A stretch of 64,000 nucleotides of DNA from Streptomyces sp. ADI95-17 (GCF_003846175.1 NZ_ML123044.1:1416989-1480988), one strand, 5' to 3'; shown: positions 40,205 to 49,903, counted from the stretch's first letter. The notes: generated from the letters alone by a model not told the origin. Program-made: numbers and translations.

Positions 40205-41107
40205 TCAGCCGACGGTGCCGCCCGGGACCGCGTCGCGCAGCAGGTCCCGGAGCTCCAGTGCCGCCGGGAGCGGCGCGGTGGCGGGCAGTGCGACATGTAC
40301 GGTCCGGTGCGGGGCGAGATCGCCGAACCGGCATACGGCGAGTTCGGCGGGGACCGCCCAGGCGGCCAGCGAGGGGACCAGCGCGACCCCCAGTCCGGCC
40401 GCCGCGTAGCCGAACTTGCCGGTCCACTCGCCGATCCTGGTGATCCGCCTCGGCCGGAAGCCGGCCCGGCCGCAGACCTCGGCGAGCATCAGGGGCCGGT
40501 CGGCGGAGACGTCCTGCAGCCAGGTCTCGTCGCGCAGTTCGCGCAGATCGATCGTCCCGGCTCCGGCCAGGCGGTGGTCGCGGGGAAGGACGACGAACAG
40601 CTCGTCCTCCAGCAGCACCTCGGTCGTGACGCCGTCGACCGGCGGCAGACCGGACGGGTAGTCGCTGACCACGGCCAGGTCGAGCGCCCCCTCCGCCAGT
40701 CGCCGCATCGACTCGCCGGTCCGGCCCTCCACCGCGACGATCTCGGCCTCCGGCCTGGACCGCGCGAACGCCCGTAGCGCGGCGGGCACCAGTGAGACGT
40801 TGGCCGTGGCGAACGCGCCCACCCGCAGCCGGCCGCCCCGCCCGGCCCGGATCGCGGCCATCTCGTCCTGCGCACCCGCCAGCCGCGCGAGCACCTCCAC
40901 CGCGTGCCGGTGCAGGGCGCGGCCGGCCGGATTCAGCCGCACGCCCCGGGCCAGCCGTTCGAAGAGCGGCCCGCCCGTCTCCTTCTCCAGCGAGGCGATC
41001 CGCCGGGACACCGCCGACTGCGTGTAATCGAGCCGGACCGCGGCCTTCGTGAACGATCCGGTCTCGGCCACGGTCACCAGCAGACGCAGCGCGTCGATCT
41101 CGAACAC
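40205..41107 (-). CDS. LysR-family transcriptional regulator
   Basis: 300 residues. The HTH is at about 3-60 (IDALRLLVTVAETGSFTKAAVRLDYTQSAVSRRIASLE), with the periplasmic-binding-like effector domain from about 88. GTG 41107 is chosen: GGGGGG (41111-41116) precedes it. The alternative ATG 41122 lies inside an inverted repeat (41118-41134) that looks like an operator. Divergent from the DUF6585 gene and convergent with the flavin reductase. Target unknown; divergent neighbours are usual targets of LysR proteins. Confidence 0.87.
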   Translation of the reverse strand: MFEIDALRLLVTVAETGSFTKAAVRLDYTQSAVSRRIASLEKETGGPLFERLARGVRLNPAGRALHRHAVEVLARLAGAQDEMAAIRAGRGGRLRVGAFATANVSLVPAALRAFARSRPEAEIVAVEGRTGESMRRLAEGALDLAVVSDYPSGLPPVDGVTTEVLLEDELFVVLPRDHRLAGAGTIDLRELRDETWLQDVSADRPLMLAEVCGRAGFRPRRITRIGEWTGKFGYAAAGLGVALVPSLAAWAVPAELAVCRFGDLAPHRTVHVALPATAPLPAALELRDLLRDAVPGGTVG

Positions 41108-41117
41108 ATTCCCCCCA

Positions 41118-41134
41118 TGCATGGCTCACATGCA
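41118..41134. promoter_or_regulatory. Inverted repeat between LysR and DUF6585 genes
   Basis: TGCATG, five-base spacer, CATGCA. It sits just upstream of the proposed LysR start and 79 bases before the divergent gene. LysR regulators commonly bind such sites for autoregulation. Confidence 0.4.
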
Positions 41135-41212
41135 ATCTAGTCGCTGGTGGAATGCCTTGTCCGGCCCTAGTTTCAGAACGAGTTGACGAGCTTCGAGACG
41201 AGGGACACGTCC

Positions 41213-41956
41213 ATGGCAGTTGCACCGAACACCCTGCCGCCCGAGGCCGCCGAACTGGCCGCCACCCATCGACTCGGGTCCCTGCAAGGCACTTTCACTC
41301 CCAAGCGCCTGAACAAGCTGCTCTTCGCCCTCTACATCTTCACGACGATCCACCTTCTGGCGATATTCGTGATCCCCGGCGTGCTGTTCTTCTGGTGGCT
41401 GCGCCGGACCCCGGACTTCAGCCGAAGACAGGCCGCCAAGCGTCTCCACCTGTTCGAGCACGGTCTGATGGTGCACCCGCAGTCCGGCGACGGCGTGGTC
41501 GTCATCCGCTGGGACTCCGTACGGCTCTACCAGAACATCACCCAGAAGATCATCAACGGCATCCCGTCGACCACCGAGTACGTCTACTCCGCGGTGGGTC
41601 CGGGCCGGGACCACGCGACGATCACTCACTTCTACGAGGGCCCCGAGACCTGGGGACCCCATATGCAGCAGGCCGTCCTCCGGGCCCAGGGGCCGGCGGC
41701 CCTGGAATCGGTCCTGGCGGGCGAGACGGTGAACTTCGGGGACCTCTCGCTCTCCGCCACCGGCCTGACCGCCAGGGCGAAGGGCCTGCTCCCCTGGTCC
41801 GAAGTCCGGGAGATCCAGGTCAGGGCGGGCCGGATCCTCGTCGCGGGGACCGGCGGCTCCGGCGCCTGGTGCAACTCCGCCGTCAGCGACATCGCGAACC
41901 TGCACGTCTTCCTGGCCGTCGCCGAGCACCTCCACACCCACCGCCCGGCGGCCTGA
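41213..41956 (+). CDS. DUF6585-like membrane protein
   Basis: 247 residues. One or two membrane segments at about 41-62 (LLFALYIFTTIHLLAIFVIPGVLFFWWL). The rest is a cytoplasmic beta-rich domain with PH-like appearance (RLHLFEHGLMVHPQSGDGVVVIRWDSVRLYQ, FGDLSLSATGLTARAKGLLPWSEVREIQV, VSDIANLHVFLAV). ATG 41213 follows AGGGA by seven bases. This family is frequent in actinomycetes and functionally uncharacterised. Divergent from the LysR gene. Confidence 0.75.
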   Translation: MAVAPNTLPPEAAELAATHRLGSLQGTFTPKRLNKLLFALYIFTTIHLLAIFVIPGVLFFWWLRRTPDFSRRQAAKRLHLFEHGLMVHPQSGDGVVVIRWDSVRLYQNITQKIINGIPSTTEYVYSAVGPGRDHATITHFYEGPETWGPHMQQAVLRAQGPAALESVLAGETVNFGDLSLSATGLTARAKGLLPWSEVREIQVRAGRILVAGTGGSGAWCNSAVSDIANLHVFLAVAEHLHTHRPAA

Positions 41957-42005
41957 CCACGGGCCACCGCCCGGCGGCCGGCCATGGCCCGCCGCCCCCG
42001 CACCG

Positions 42006-43391
42006 TCAGCCGAGTCCGGCGACCGCGTCCGAAGGTTCCCGGACCCGCCGGATCACCAGCGCCATCAGCGCCGCCATCGCGCACAGCGCCCCGGACGCGT
42101 ACCAGACCACGTCGTACGTACCGAACACGTCGCGCGCCACCCCGCCCAGGAACGCCACCAGCGCCGCACCCACCTGATGGGACGCCAGCACCCAGCCGAA
42201 GACGATGGCGCTGTCCTCCCCGTACTGCTCGCGGCACAGGGCCAGGGTCGGCGGGACGGTGGCGACCCAGTCCAGTCCGTAGAACACGATGAAGAAGATC
42301 ATCGGTGGCTCCACGGTGGGCTGCATCAGGAACGGCAGGAACAGCAGCGAGACGCCGCGCAGCGAGTAGTAGACGGCGAGGAGGCGGCGGGCGTCGAAGC
42401 GGTCGGTGAGCCAGCCGGAGAAGACGGTGCCGACGATGTCGAAGATCCCGATGACGGCGAGCAGCGAGGCGGCGGCCGTGATGGGCATGTGGTGGTCGTG
42501 CGCCGACGGCACGAAATGGGTGCGGATCAGGCCGTTGGTTGATGCCCCGCAGATCGCGAACGACCCGGCCAGCAGCCAGAACGGTCCGGTGCGGGCCGCG
42601 TCGATCAGGACGCGCACGGTCCGCCTCGCCGCCCCGCGCGCCGGCGCCGGCTTGTCCGCGTACTCCCCGCCGTACGGGGCCAGCCCCGCATCGGCCGGGT
42701 GGTCGCGGAGCAGCAGCCAGACGAACGGGACGACGGCCAGGGCGGCGAGGGCGACGGTCACCGACGCCGGGCGCCAGCCGTGCCGGTCGACGATCCAGGC
42801 GCACAGCGGCAGGAAGACGAGCTGCCCCGACGCGCCCGCCGCGGTGAGGATGCCGGTGACCAGGCCGCGCCGGGCCACGAACCAGCGGTTGGTGACCGTC
42901 GCGGAGAAGGACATCGCCATCGCGCCGGTGCCGAGCCCGACGAGCAGGCCCCAGTAGATCATCAGCTGCCAGGCGGCCGTCATCCACACACTGGCCAGCG
43001 CCCCGGCGGCCACGGTGCTGAGCGCCACGACGACGACCCGGCGGATGCCGAAGCGGTCCATCAGCGCGGCGGCGAAGGGTGCGGTGAGCCCGTACAGCGC
43101 CATGTCGATGGAGACGGCGAGGCCGATCTCCCCGCGCGACCAGCCGAACTCCGTGTTGAGCGGGTCGATGAGGAGGCCGGGGAGGGCGTTGAAGGCGGCG
43201 CCGCCGATGATCGTCACGAAGGTGACGGCGGCGACGATCCAGGCGCGGTGAACACGTCGGCCCGAGAGACGCCCGGAAACCGCGGAAGCCGCGGGGACTG
43301 CGGGGACCACGGGGGGAGTTGCGGGGGCTGTCGGCCGGTCGTCGTCCCGGGCGGCGGCGCTTTCGGTTGTCTGGGTCACATCACTCAGCAT
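42006..43391 (-). CDS. MFS transporter, monocarboxylate/oxalate-formate antiporter type
   Basis: 461 residues, twelve predicted helices. After a cytoplasmic N-terminus it starts RAWIVAAVTFVTIIGGAAFNALPGLLIDPLNTEFGWSRGEIGLAVSI, typical of the OFA/MCT branch; the loop 2-3 motif is DRFGIRRVV. It probably imports or exports an organic acid, which would suit the acid-activating CoA ligases of this window, but no CTGAC palindrome precedes it. Start ATG 43391. The open frame upstream of it is not supported. Confidence 0.85.
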   Translation of the reverse strand: MLSDVTQTTESAAARDDDRPTAPATPPVVPAVPAASAVSGRLSGRRVHRAWIVAAVTFVTIIGGAAFNALPGLLIDPLNTEFGWSRGEIGLAVSIDMALYGLTAPFAAALMDRFGIRRVVVVALSTVAAGALASVWMTAAWQLMIYWGLLVGLGTGAMAMSFSATVTNRWFVARRGLVTGILTAAGASGQLVFLPLCAWIVDRHGWRPASVTVALAALAVVPFVWLLLRDHPADAGLAPYGGEYADKPAPARGAARRTVRVLIDAARTGPFWLLAGSFAICGASTNGLIRTHFVPSAHDHHMPITAAASLLAVIGIFDIVGTVFSGWLTDRFDARRLLAVYYSLRGVSLLFLPFLMQPTVEPPMIFFIVFYGLDWVATVPPTLALCREQYGEDSAIVFGWVLASHQVGAALVAFLGGVARDVFGTYDVVWYASGALCAMAALMALVIRRVREPSDAVAGLG

Positions 43392-43564
43392 CGGGGCAGG
43401 GCGCACCTCCCCACGAGTGGCCGGAGGGACACCGTTCGCAGGAATCGGGCCACCGGGACCGTCGCTTTCCGGCCCGGACGGACAGACCCGGATGCGCGTA
43501 CGATCTCCAGTCGGCCGAGGAGCCGGGCCCGCCGGCCTCGCCGTGTACCAATCCGGGGGACTCC

Positions 43565-43897
43565 ATGCAGTGGGCAGCACGCCAGTACTTCCACCACCGT
43601 TCCGCGCTGATGCAGACCTGGGGCGCCGTACTGCTGCTCGTGGCCTGTGCGCTGTGGGTCTGGCTGGGCTTCCTGCTGGCGGGTCAGCAGGACATGTACT
43701 GCTACCGGACCATGTCGGGGTCGTGCGAGGTGGACACCGGCCTGCCGAAGCAGTTGACCGTGCTGGGGATCTCCGCTCCCCTGTCCGTCGTCGGCGCGGG
43801 CCTGCTCGTCGCCGGGACGGTGCGCAGGCAGACCAGCGCCCATGTCTTCGAGGTCATCGAGATGCAGAAGTCCGAGGAGCGCAGCCGGCAGAAGTAG
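43565..43897 (+). CDS. Small two-helix membrane protein
   Basis: 110 residues. Two membrane helices (about 20-40, WGAVLLLVACALWVWLGFLLA, and about 67-88, LTVLGISAPLSVVGAGLLVAG). Two or three cysteines sit in the loop between them (MYCYRTMSGSCEVDTG), probably outside and disulfide-linked. The C-terminus is charged. ATG 43565 follows GGGGGA. Unrecognised family. Its 3' end overlaps the converging DUF2809 gene by 44 bases. Confidence 0.7.
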   Translation: MQWAARQYFHHRSALMQTWGAVLLLVACALWVWLGFLLAGQQDMYCYRTMSGSCEVDTGLPKQLTVLGISAPLSVVGAGLLVAGTVRRQTSAHVFEVIEMQKSEERSRQK

Positions 43898-44321
43898 TCG
43901 CGGAACCGACCACCGCCGACACCGCCCAGGCGAAGCCCGCGCCCACCACGTACCAGAACAGGTCGGGGGCGTTGAAGGTCGAGCCGAGCACCAGCCGGGC
44001 CACCGCGCTGTGGCGGGAGAGGTCCGCAGGCATCCCGGTCAGTTGCAGCAGTTCCACCGCCCAGCTGAACACCAGCGCCGCCCCGGCCCTGACCACCGGG
44101 CGTGCGCCGGGCGCGATCACTGCGGCCAGGGCGCAGACCAGCACGGTGTAGAGCGCGTCCCCGGCGTACTTGGCGAGGTCGCCGTCTGCGAACGCCCTGA
44201 CCCCGAGCCCGGCGAGGACGGTCAGCACCGCGGCCCCGGCCGCGACCGCGCGTACGCGCAGGGCCGCGACCGCGCTCGGGGCCCTGCGGGACGGCGCCGC
44301 CGCTCCCCCGTCCCCCGTCAT
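43854..44321 (-). CDS. DUF2809-family membrane protein
   Basis: 155 residues with four helices. The family pattern is AKYAGDALYTVLVCALAAVIAPG, VFSWAVELLQLTGMPADLSRHS and VLGSTFNAPDLFWYVVGAGFAW. Function unknown. ATG 44321 overlaps the MFS stop (ATGA), so it is coupled to the transporter gene and may support it. Confidence 0.8.
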   Translation of the reverse strand: MTGDGGAAAPSRRAPSAVAALRVRAVAAGAAVLTVLAGLGVRAFADGDLAKYAGDALYTVLVCALAAVIAPGARPVVRAGAALVFSWAVELLQLTGMPADLSRHSAVARLVLGSTFNAPDLFWYVVGAGFAWAVSAVVGSATTSAGCAPRTSASR

Positions 44322-45619
44322 CGGATCCGTTCCAGCCGGCTGATCGGCCGGGCCACCAGCAGCACCGCCACCGCCAGCAGGTTGATCACCGCTCCGGCCA
44401 GCAGCACCTCGGGCGCCCCCACCCGGTCCGCGACCGGTCCGGCCAGTGCCCGGCCCGCCGCCAGCATCAGCAACGAGCCCGCCACGTCGTACGCGTGCAG
44501 GCGGTTCAGCGCCTCCGGCGGCACATGGGTCTGGACCGTCGTCGACCACATCACCAGCCAGAACGCGAACGCCGAACCCGCCACGAACTGCCCCACCCCG
44601 AGCGCGAGCACCGGCATCCCGAGCCCCAGCGCCACCAGGTTCACACAGACCCCGGTCAGCGCCACGGCCCCCGCCGCGAGCGGGCGCCGGGGTCTCAGCC
44701 GCAGGGCGAGCAGCCCGCCGACGACGCTGCCCGCGCCGTTCACCGCCATCATCACGCCGTACGTCCCCGAGCCGTGCGCCTCGGTGACCTCGACCGCGGT
44801 GAGCGGCAGCATCGGGCCGAGCACCGTGAAGCCGTACACCGTCCAGATCGCGATCACCCCCCACAGCCAGCTTCGGGCCCGGAACTCCCGCCACCCGTCC
44901 ACCAGTTCGGCGACGAAACCGCCGCGCTGCGCCTCGTCCGAGGGGGCCGGGGCGAGCCGCAGCAGGAACAGGCAGACGCCGGAGACCAGGAACGTCGACG
45001 CGTTCGCCGCGTAGACCGCCCCGGCGCTGGCCAGCCCGACGAGCATGCCCGCGAAGGCCGGGCCCGCCATGGTCATCAGCGCCTCGGAGACCCGCAGCAC
45101 CGCGTTGGCCCGCTGCACGTCGGAGGCCACCCGGGGCACGGTCGAGGCGACGCCCGGCTGGAAGAGCGCGGCACCCACCCCGGCCACCGAGCTCAGCGTG
45201 TACACCGCCCACAGCGGGGGGTTCCCGGTGGCGAAGGAGAACGCCAGCGCGGAGGCGCCGACCAGTCGCAGCGCGTCCGCGATGATCATCATCCGGCGGG
45301 GTGTGAACCGGTCCGCCAGTACGCCGCCGAAGAGCACGAAGACCGCCAGCGGCCCCATCCAGGCCGCGAGCGCGAACCCCACCGAGGAGTGCGGGCGGCC
45401 GGCCCCCAGCAGGCCCGCGGTGAGCGCCACCGGGATCATGCCGTCACCGAAGAGCGCCGCGGTTCGGGCGACGAAGAACAGCCGGAAGTTACGGTTCCAG
45501 AGCCCGTCCGGCCGGCCGTCGCCGATCAGCCGCACGGAGGACGAACCGGGCAAAGGGTGCCGTACATCGTCACGTTCGGCGGCGGGAATGCGCGGGTGCT
45601 CCGCTGACTTTTCCTTCAC
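44318..45619 (-). CDS. MFS efflux transporter
   Basis: 433 residues, about ten to twelve helices. N-terminal LWNRNFRLFFVARTAALFGDGMIPVAL and GGVLADRFTPRRMMIIADALR place it in the MFS_3/MefA-like exporter group (macrolide or siderophore efflux relatives). GTG 45619 is the start; there is no clear ribosome-binding site. Divergent from the AraC-type regulator, which could control it. Coupled to the DUF2809 gene downstream. Confidence 0.83.
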   Translation of the reverse strand: MKEKSAEHPRIPAAERDDVRHPLPGSSSVRLIGDGRPDGLWNRNFRLFFVARTAALFGDGMIPVALTAGLLGAGRPHSSVGFALAAWMGPLAVFVLFGGVLADRFTPRRMMIIADALRLVGASALAFSFATGNPPLWAVYTLSSVAGVGAALFQPGVASTVPRVASDVQRANAVLRVSEALMTMAGPAFAGMLVGLASAGAVYAANASTFLVSGVCLFLLRLAPAPSDEAQRGGFVAELVDGWREFRARSWLWGVIAIWTVYGFTVLGPMLPLTAVEVTEAHGSGTYGVMMAVNGAGSVVGGLLALRLRPRRPLAAGAVALTGVCVNLVALGLGMPVLALGVGQFVAGSAFAFWLVMWSTTVQTHVPPEALNRLHAYDVAGSLLMLAAGRALAGPVADRVGAPEVLLAGAVINLLAVAVLLVARPISRLERIR

Positions 45620-45677
45620 AGGAGTGACATGTATCAGGGTTGAGGTCTATACCACTAGGGGTGAAGGGAGTCCGCCG

Positions 45678-46664
45678 ATGCCGCACCGCATAGCCGTCCT
45701 GGCCCTCGACGGGCTGCTCCCCTTCGAACTGGGCATCCCCCAGCGGATATTCGGCCGCGCGTTCGGTCAGGAGCCGCACGAAGAGGGCCGCAGCCTGTAC
45801 GAAGTCGTGACCTGTTCCGTCCGTGCGCCGGGGCCGGTCGGCACCGACGCCGATTTCACGATCACCGTCGAGCACGGCCCCGAGACCCTGGCCACCGCCG
45901 ACACGGTGGTGATTCCCGCCAGCTACGAACTCGGCCCCGTCTTCGACGAGGGCAGGCTCACCGACGAACTGGCCGCCGCTCTCGCCCACATCCGGCCGGG
46001 GACCCGGATGGTCTCCATCTGCACGGGCAGTTACGTACTGGCCGCCGCCGGATATCTCGACGGCCGCCCCGCCACCACCCACTGGTCGCACGCCGACCAC
46101 TTCCAGCGGCTCTTCCCCGAGGTCCGGGTCGACCCGGACGTCCTGTTCATCGACGACGGGGAGGTGCTGACCTCCGCCGGGGTCGCCGCCGGGATCGACC
46201 TCTGCCTGCACATCGTGCGCCGCGACCACGGCACCGCCGTCGCCAATGACGTGGCCCGCCGCACGGTGGTGCCCCCGCACCGGGACGGCGGGCAGGCGCA
46301 GTACATCCGACGCCCCGTGCCCGACACCCAGTTCGCGACCACGACCACGGCACGCACCTGGGCGCTCGGGCGGCTGGAACGGCCGATCCTGCTGCGCGAC
46401 ATGGCGCAGCAGGAGTCGATGAGCGTCCGGACCTTCACCCGCCGGTTCCGGGAGGAGGTCGGGGTCAGCCCCGTCCAGTGGCTGACCCGGCAGCGGGTCG
46501 AACGGGCCCGGCAACTGCTGGAGTCGACGGACCTGTCGATCGACCAGGTGGCCCGGGACGCGGGCTTCGGCACGCCCACGTCGCTGCGGCAGCACCTCCA
46601 GGCGGCGCTGGGGGTCTCCCCGACGGTGTACCGGCGCACGTTCCGGGCCGCCGGGAGCGGCTGA
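45678..46664 (+). CDS. GlxA-type AraC-family transcriptional regulator
   Basis: 328 residues. The N-terminal DJ-1/PfpI-like domain (about 3-190) has a nucleophile-elbow Cys in MVSICTGSYVLAAAG. Two C-terminal AraC HTH motifs follow (about 225-325: RDMAQQESMSVRTFTRRFREEVGVSPVQWLTRQRVERARQLLE, then IDQVARDAGFGTPTSLRQHL). ATG 45678 follows AAGGGAG. Divergent from the MFS gene by 58 bases, making that operon its likely target. Confidence 0.9.
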   Translation: MPHRIAVLALDGLLPFELGIPQRIFGRAFGQEPHEEGRSLYEVVTCSVRAPGPVGTDADFTITVEHGPETLATADTVVIPASYELGPVFDEGRLTDELAAALAHIRPGTRMVSICTGSYVLAAAGYLDGRPATTHWSHADHFQRLFPEVRVDPDVLFIDDGEVLTSAGVAAGIDLCLHIVRRDHGTAVANDVARRTVVPPHRDGGQAQYIRRPVPDTQFATTTTARTWALGRLERPILLRDMAQQESMSVRTFTRRFREEVGVSPVQWLTRQRVERARQLLESTDLSIDQVARDAGFGTPTSLRQHLQAALGVSPTVYRRTFRAAGSG

Positions 46665-46690
46665 CCGGAAGGCCCGGCCGGCCAGGGGGC

Positions 46691-47740
46691 TCAGAACACC
46701 AGCACTCCGCGCGCCACCCGGCCCTCGTGCGCGTCGTCCGCCGCCCTGTCGAAGTCCTCCACCGGGTAGGTGGTGGTGACGAGTTCGTCCAGGAGCAGCC
46801 GGCCCTCCCGGTACAGCTCCGCGTAGAGCGCGACGTCCCGCTGCGGGCGCGAGGAGCCGTACCGGCAGCCCAGGATCGACTTGTCCAGGAACAGCGACGA
46901 GACGAGGAACGACGCCTCCGCCGTGGCCGCCGGGACGCCCAGCAGGACCGCCTGGCCGTGCCGGTCCAGCAGGTCGATCGCGGTACGGATCAGTTCCGCA
47001 CGGCCCACGCACTCGAAGGCGTGGTCGGCGCCGCTCGGCAGGATGTCCCGCACCCCGTCCGCCGAGGTCAGGAAGTGGGTCGCGCCGAACTGCCGGGCCG
47101 CCGCCTCCTTCGCCGGGTTGGCGTCGACGGCGACGATCGTCAGCGCGCCCGCGATCCGGGCACCCTGGATGACGTTGAGCCCGATGCCGCCGGTGCCGAT
47201 CACCACGACGGAGTCGCCCCGGTCGACCTTCGCCCGGTTGAGTACGGCTCCGACTCCTGTCACCACCCCGCAGCCGATCAGCGCCGCGGAGGTCATCGGG
47301 ATGTCCGCCGGGATCTTCACCGCCTGCACTGCCTTGACCAGGGTCCGCTCGGCGAAGGCCGAGTTGGAGGCGAACTGGTACAGCGGCTTCCCGCGCCGCG
47401 AGAACGGCTGCCCCGGCATCCCGATCGCCTTGCGGCACATCGTCGGGCGCCCCCGGTCGCACTGGGCGCACGCCCCGCAGTTGGCGAGCGTGGACAGCGA
47501 TACGTGGTCGCCGGGCGCCACATGACGGACGCCGGCGCCGACCGCCTCGACCACCCCCGCGCCCTCGTGACCGAGCACCACCGGCGGCGGGAACGGAATC
47601 GTCCCGTCGATCACCGAGAGGTCGCTGTGGCACAGCCCGGCCGCGGCCACCGCCACCAGCACCTCGCCGGGGCCCGGATCGCGTATCTCCAGATCGTCGA
47701 CGACCTCGGTCCGTTTGCCGTCGAAGACGACGCCTCTCAT
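46691..47740 (-). CDS. Zinc-dependent alcohol dehydrogenase
   Basis: 349 residues. Catalytic zinc ligands in GLCHSD and GHEGAG, structural zinc cysteines in CGACAQCDRGRPTMC, and NAD-binding VVIGTGGIGLNVIQGARIAGA. Class III-like/MDR alcohol dehydrogenase that would oxidise a hydroxyl or aldehyde intermediate with NAD. ATG 47740 overlaps the ACAD stop (ATGA). Last gene of an SDR-ACAD-ADH operon whose promoter has palindrome 8. Confidence 0.9.
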   Translation of the reverse strand: MRGVVFDGKRTEVVDDLEIRDPGPGEVLVAVAAAGLCHSDLSVIDGTIPFPPPVVLGHEGAGVVEAVGAGVRHVAPGDHVSLSTLANCGACAQCDRGRPTMCRKAIGMPGQPFSRRGKPLYQFASNSAFAERTLVKAVQAVKIPADIPMTSAALIGCGVVTGVGAVLNRAKVDRGDSVVVIGTGGIGLNVIQGARIAGALTIVAVDANPAKEAAARQFGATHFLTSADGVRDILPSGADHAFECVGRAELIRTAIDLLDRHGQAVLLGVPAATAEASFLVSSLFLDKSILGCRYGSSRPQRDVALYAELYREGRLLLDELVTTTYPVEDFDRAADDAHEGRVARGVLVF

Positions 47741-48930
47741 CTCGGCTCCCTCGGTAGGCCGAGCACCCGCTCGGCGATGATGTTCCGCTGGATCTCGTCC
47801 GAGCCGCCGTAGATGGTGTCGGACCGGGTGAACAGGAACAGGCGCTGTGCCTCGTCGAGTCCGTACGGTGCCTTCGCCGACCAGTCGTCCGGGCCGACGG
47901 CCGCCGCCGCGCCCCTGACCTGCACGGCCAGTTCCCCGAGGCGCTGGTGCCAGCCGCCCCAGAGCAGCTTCGCCACACTGGGCGCGCCCGGGTCTCCGGT
48001 GGAGCCGAGGGTGCGCAGGGCGTTCCAGCGCATGGTGCGCAGCTGCGCCCACTGCCGTACGAGACGTTCGCGCAGGACCGGGTCGGTGACGGCGCCGCTG
48101 TCGACGGCCGCCCGGACCACCCGGCCCAGCTCGGCGGCGAAGCCGATCTGCTGGACGAGCGTGGAGACGCCGCGTTCCAGGGCCAGCAGGCCCATGGCGA
48201 CCGCCCAGCCGTTGCCCTCGCCGCCGACGCACTCCGCGGCGTGCGCCCCGTCGAAGAAGACCTCGTTGAACTCGCTGGTCCCGGACATCTGGCGGATCGG
48301 CCGCACCTCGATCCTGCCGGGCTGGTCCATCGGTACGAGCAGGAACGACAGGCCGTGGTGTCGGCTGGAGCCGGGCTCGGTGCGGGCCAGCACGAAGCAC
48401 CAGTCGGCCTCCTTCGCCAGTGACGTCCAGATCTTCTGCCCGGTCACCCGGTGGCCGCCGCTCCGGTCGGGCACGGCGGCGGTGCGCACCGCGGCGAGGT
48501 CCGATCCGGCGTCCGGTTCGCTGTAGCCCTGGCACCAGAGCTCCTCGCCGCGGGCCACGGCGGGCAGGAAGCGCCGCTGCTGTTCCTCGCTGCCGTAGGC
48601 GATCAGGGTCGGGGCGAGGAGGTTCTCGCCGATGTGGCCGACCCGGGCGGGGGCGGCGGCACGGGCGTACTCCTCGGCCCAGACGACCTGCTGGGTGAGG
48701 CTCGCGCGGCGGTTGCCGTGGCCGCTGCCGTGGTCGTCCCAGCCGAGGCCGATCCAGCCGTCCCGGCCCAGTTCGCGCTCCCAGGCACGGCGGACCGCGA
48801 CGCCCTCGTGCTCGCTGCCGGGACCGCCGGTGCCGGCGGCCGCCGCGTACTCGCCCACGAGGTGCGCTTCCAGCCAGCCGCGTGCCTCCGCGCGGAACGC
48901 GGTGTCGTCGGGGCCGAAGGTGAAGTCCAC
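47737..48930 (-). CDS. Acyl-CoA dehydrogenase
   Basis: 397 residues. WCQGYSEPDAGSDLAAVRT (FAD/substrate loop), GHRVTGQKIWTSLAKEADWCFVLART, and the C-terminal DTIYGGSDEIQRNIIAERVLGLP. The position that carries the catalytic Glu in short- and medium-chain enzymes (YEGT) is Gly here, as is common in FadE17-like actinobacterial proteins, so the base must come from elsewhere or a partner. It lies between the SDR and ADH genes in one operon. Confidence 0.88.
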   Translation of the reverse strand: MDFTFGPDDTAFRAEARGWLEAHLVGEYAAAAGTGGPGSEHEGVAVRRAWERELGRDGWIGLGWDDHGSGHGNRRASLTQQVVWAEEYARAAAPARVGHIGENLLAPTLIAYGSEEQQRRFLPAVARGEELWCQGYSEPDAGSDLAAVRTAAVPDRSGGHRVTGQKIWTSLAKEADWCFVLARTEPGSSRHHGLSFLLVPMDQPGRIEVRPIRQMSGTSEFNEVFFDGAHAAECVGGEGNGWAVAMGLLALERGVSTLVQQIGFAAELGRVVRAAVDSGAVTDPVLRERLVRQWAQLRTMRWNALRTLGSTGDPGAPSVAKLLWGGWHQRLGELAVQVRGAAAAVGPDDWSAKAPYGLDEAQRLFLFTRSDTIYGGSDEIQRNIIAERVLGLPREPR

Positions 48931-48966
48931 GATGTCTCCTGACCGTTGCCGCTCGCCGTGCGGGGC

Positions 48967-49881
48967 TCACGCGTTGGGGCGCGCCTTCGCCGCTGCCGCC
49001 GCGGCCATCTCCTCCAGCCGGGCCAGCATCGGCATCGGGTCGGTGCCCACCGTCCCCGGCAGGAAGTCCGCGATCCGTTCCGGGGTCCACGCCCCCTCGA
49101 CGTACCCGGCCCGCAGCTCCCGGGGCTGGGCCCAGACCGCGATCTTCGGTCCCGCGACGGTGTACACCTGGCCGGTGATCTTCTCCTGACGGGCCCGCTC
49201 GCTGAGCAGGTAGACGACGAGCGCCGCCACGTCCTCCGGCTCGCCGATCTCCTTGAGCTCCATGGGCACGTTGGCGGACATCCGGGTGCGGGCGACCGGG
49301 GCGACGGCGTTGGCCGTGACGCCGTACTTGTGCAGGCCGAGGGCCGCGCTCCGCACCAGCGAGATGATCCCGCCCTTCGCGGCGCTGTAGTTGGCCTGGG
49401 CGACGCTGCCCTGGTGGTTGCCGCTGGTGAAGCCGATCAGGGTGCCGCCGCCCTCCTGCTTGCGCATCACCGCCGACGCGGCCCGGAAGACGGTGAAGGT
49501 GCCCTTGAGGTGGGTGGCGACCACCGGGTCCCACTCCTCCTCGGACATGTTGAACAGCATCCGTTCGCGCAGGATCCCGGCCACGCAGACGACCCCGTCG
49601 ATCCGCCCGAACCGGGCCAGCGCCGTGTCCACGATCCGCTGGCCGCCCGCCATCGTGGAGATGTCGTCGGCGACGGCCACGGCCTCGCCGCCCGCCGCCT
49701 CGATCTCCTTGACGACCGACTCGGCCACCTCGCTGCTGGGCTCGCCGCCCTCGATGGAGACGCCGTAGTCGTTGACGATCACCCGCGCTCCCTCGGCCGC
49801 CGCCGCGAGCGCGACCGCCCGCCCGATGCCGCGCCCGGCACCCGTGACGGCCACCACCTTGCCTGCCAAGAAGTTCCCCAT
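48967..49881 (-). CDS. SDR family 3-hydroxyacyl-CoA dehydrogenase-like protein
   Basis: 304 residues. TGAGRGIGRAVALAAAAEGA (about 14-33) and the early VNDYG and GGEPSS region resemble the dehydrogenase domain of peroxisomal multifunctional Hsd17B4-like enzymes. Catalytic Ser region GFTSGNHQG and YSAAK (YxxxK) are present. It would oxidise a 3-hydroxyacyl-CoA. First gene of the operon; palindrome 8 is 23 bases upstream of ATG 49881. Confidence 0.88.
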   Translation of the reverse strand: MGNFLAGKVVAVTGAGRGIGRAVALAAAAEGARVIVNDYGVSIEGGEPSSEVAESVVKEIEAAGGEAVAVADDISTMAGGQRIVDTALARFGRIDGVVCVAGILRERMLFNMSEEEWDPVVATHLKGTFTVFRAASAVMRKQEGGGTLIGFTSGNHQGSVAQANYSAAKGGIISLVRSAALGLHKYGVTANAVAPVARTRMSANVPMELKEIGEPEDVAALVVYLLSERARQEKITGQVYTVAGPKIAVWAQPRELRAGYVEGAWTPERIADFLPGTVGTDPMPMLARLEEMAAAAAAKARPNA

Positions 49882-49903
49882 GCCCGGCCCCTTCCCGCGG
49901 TTT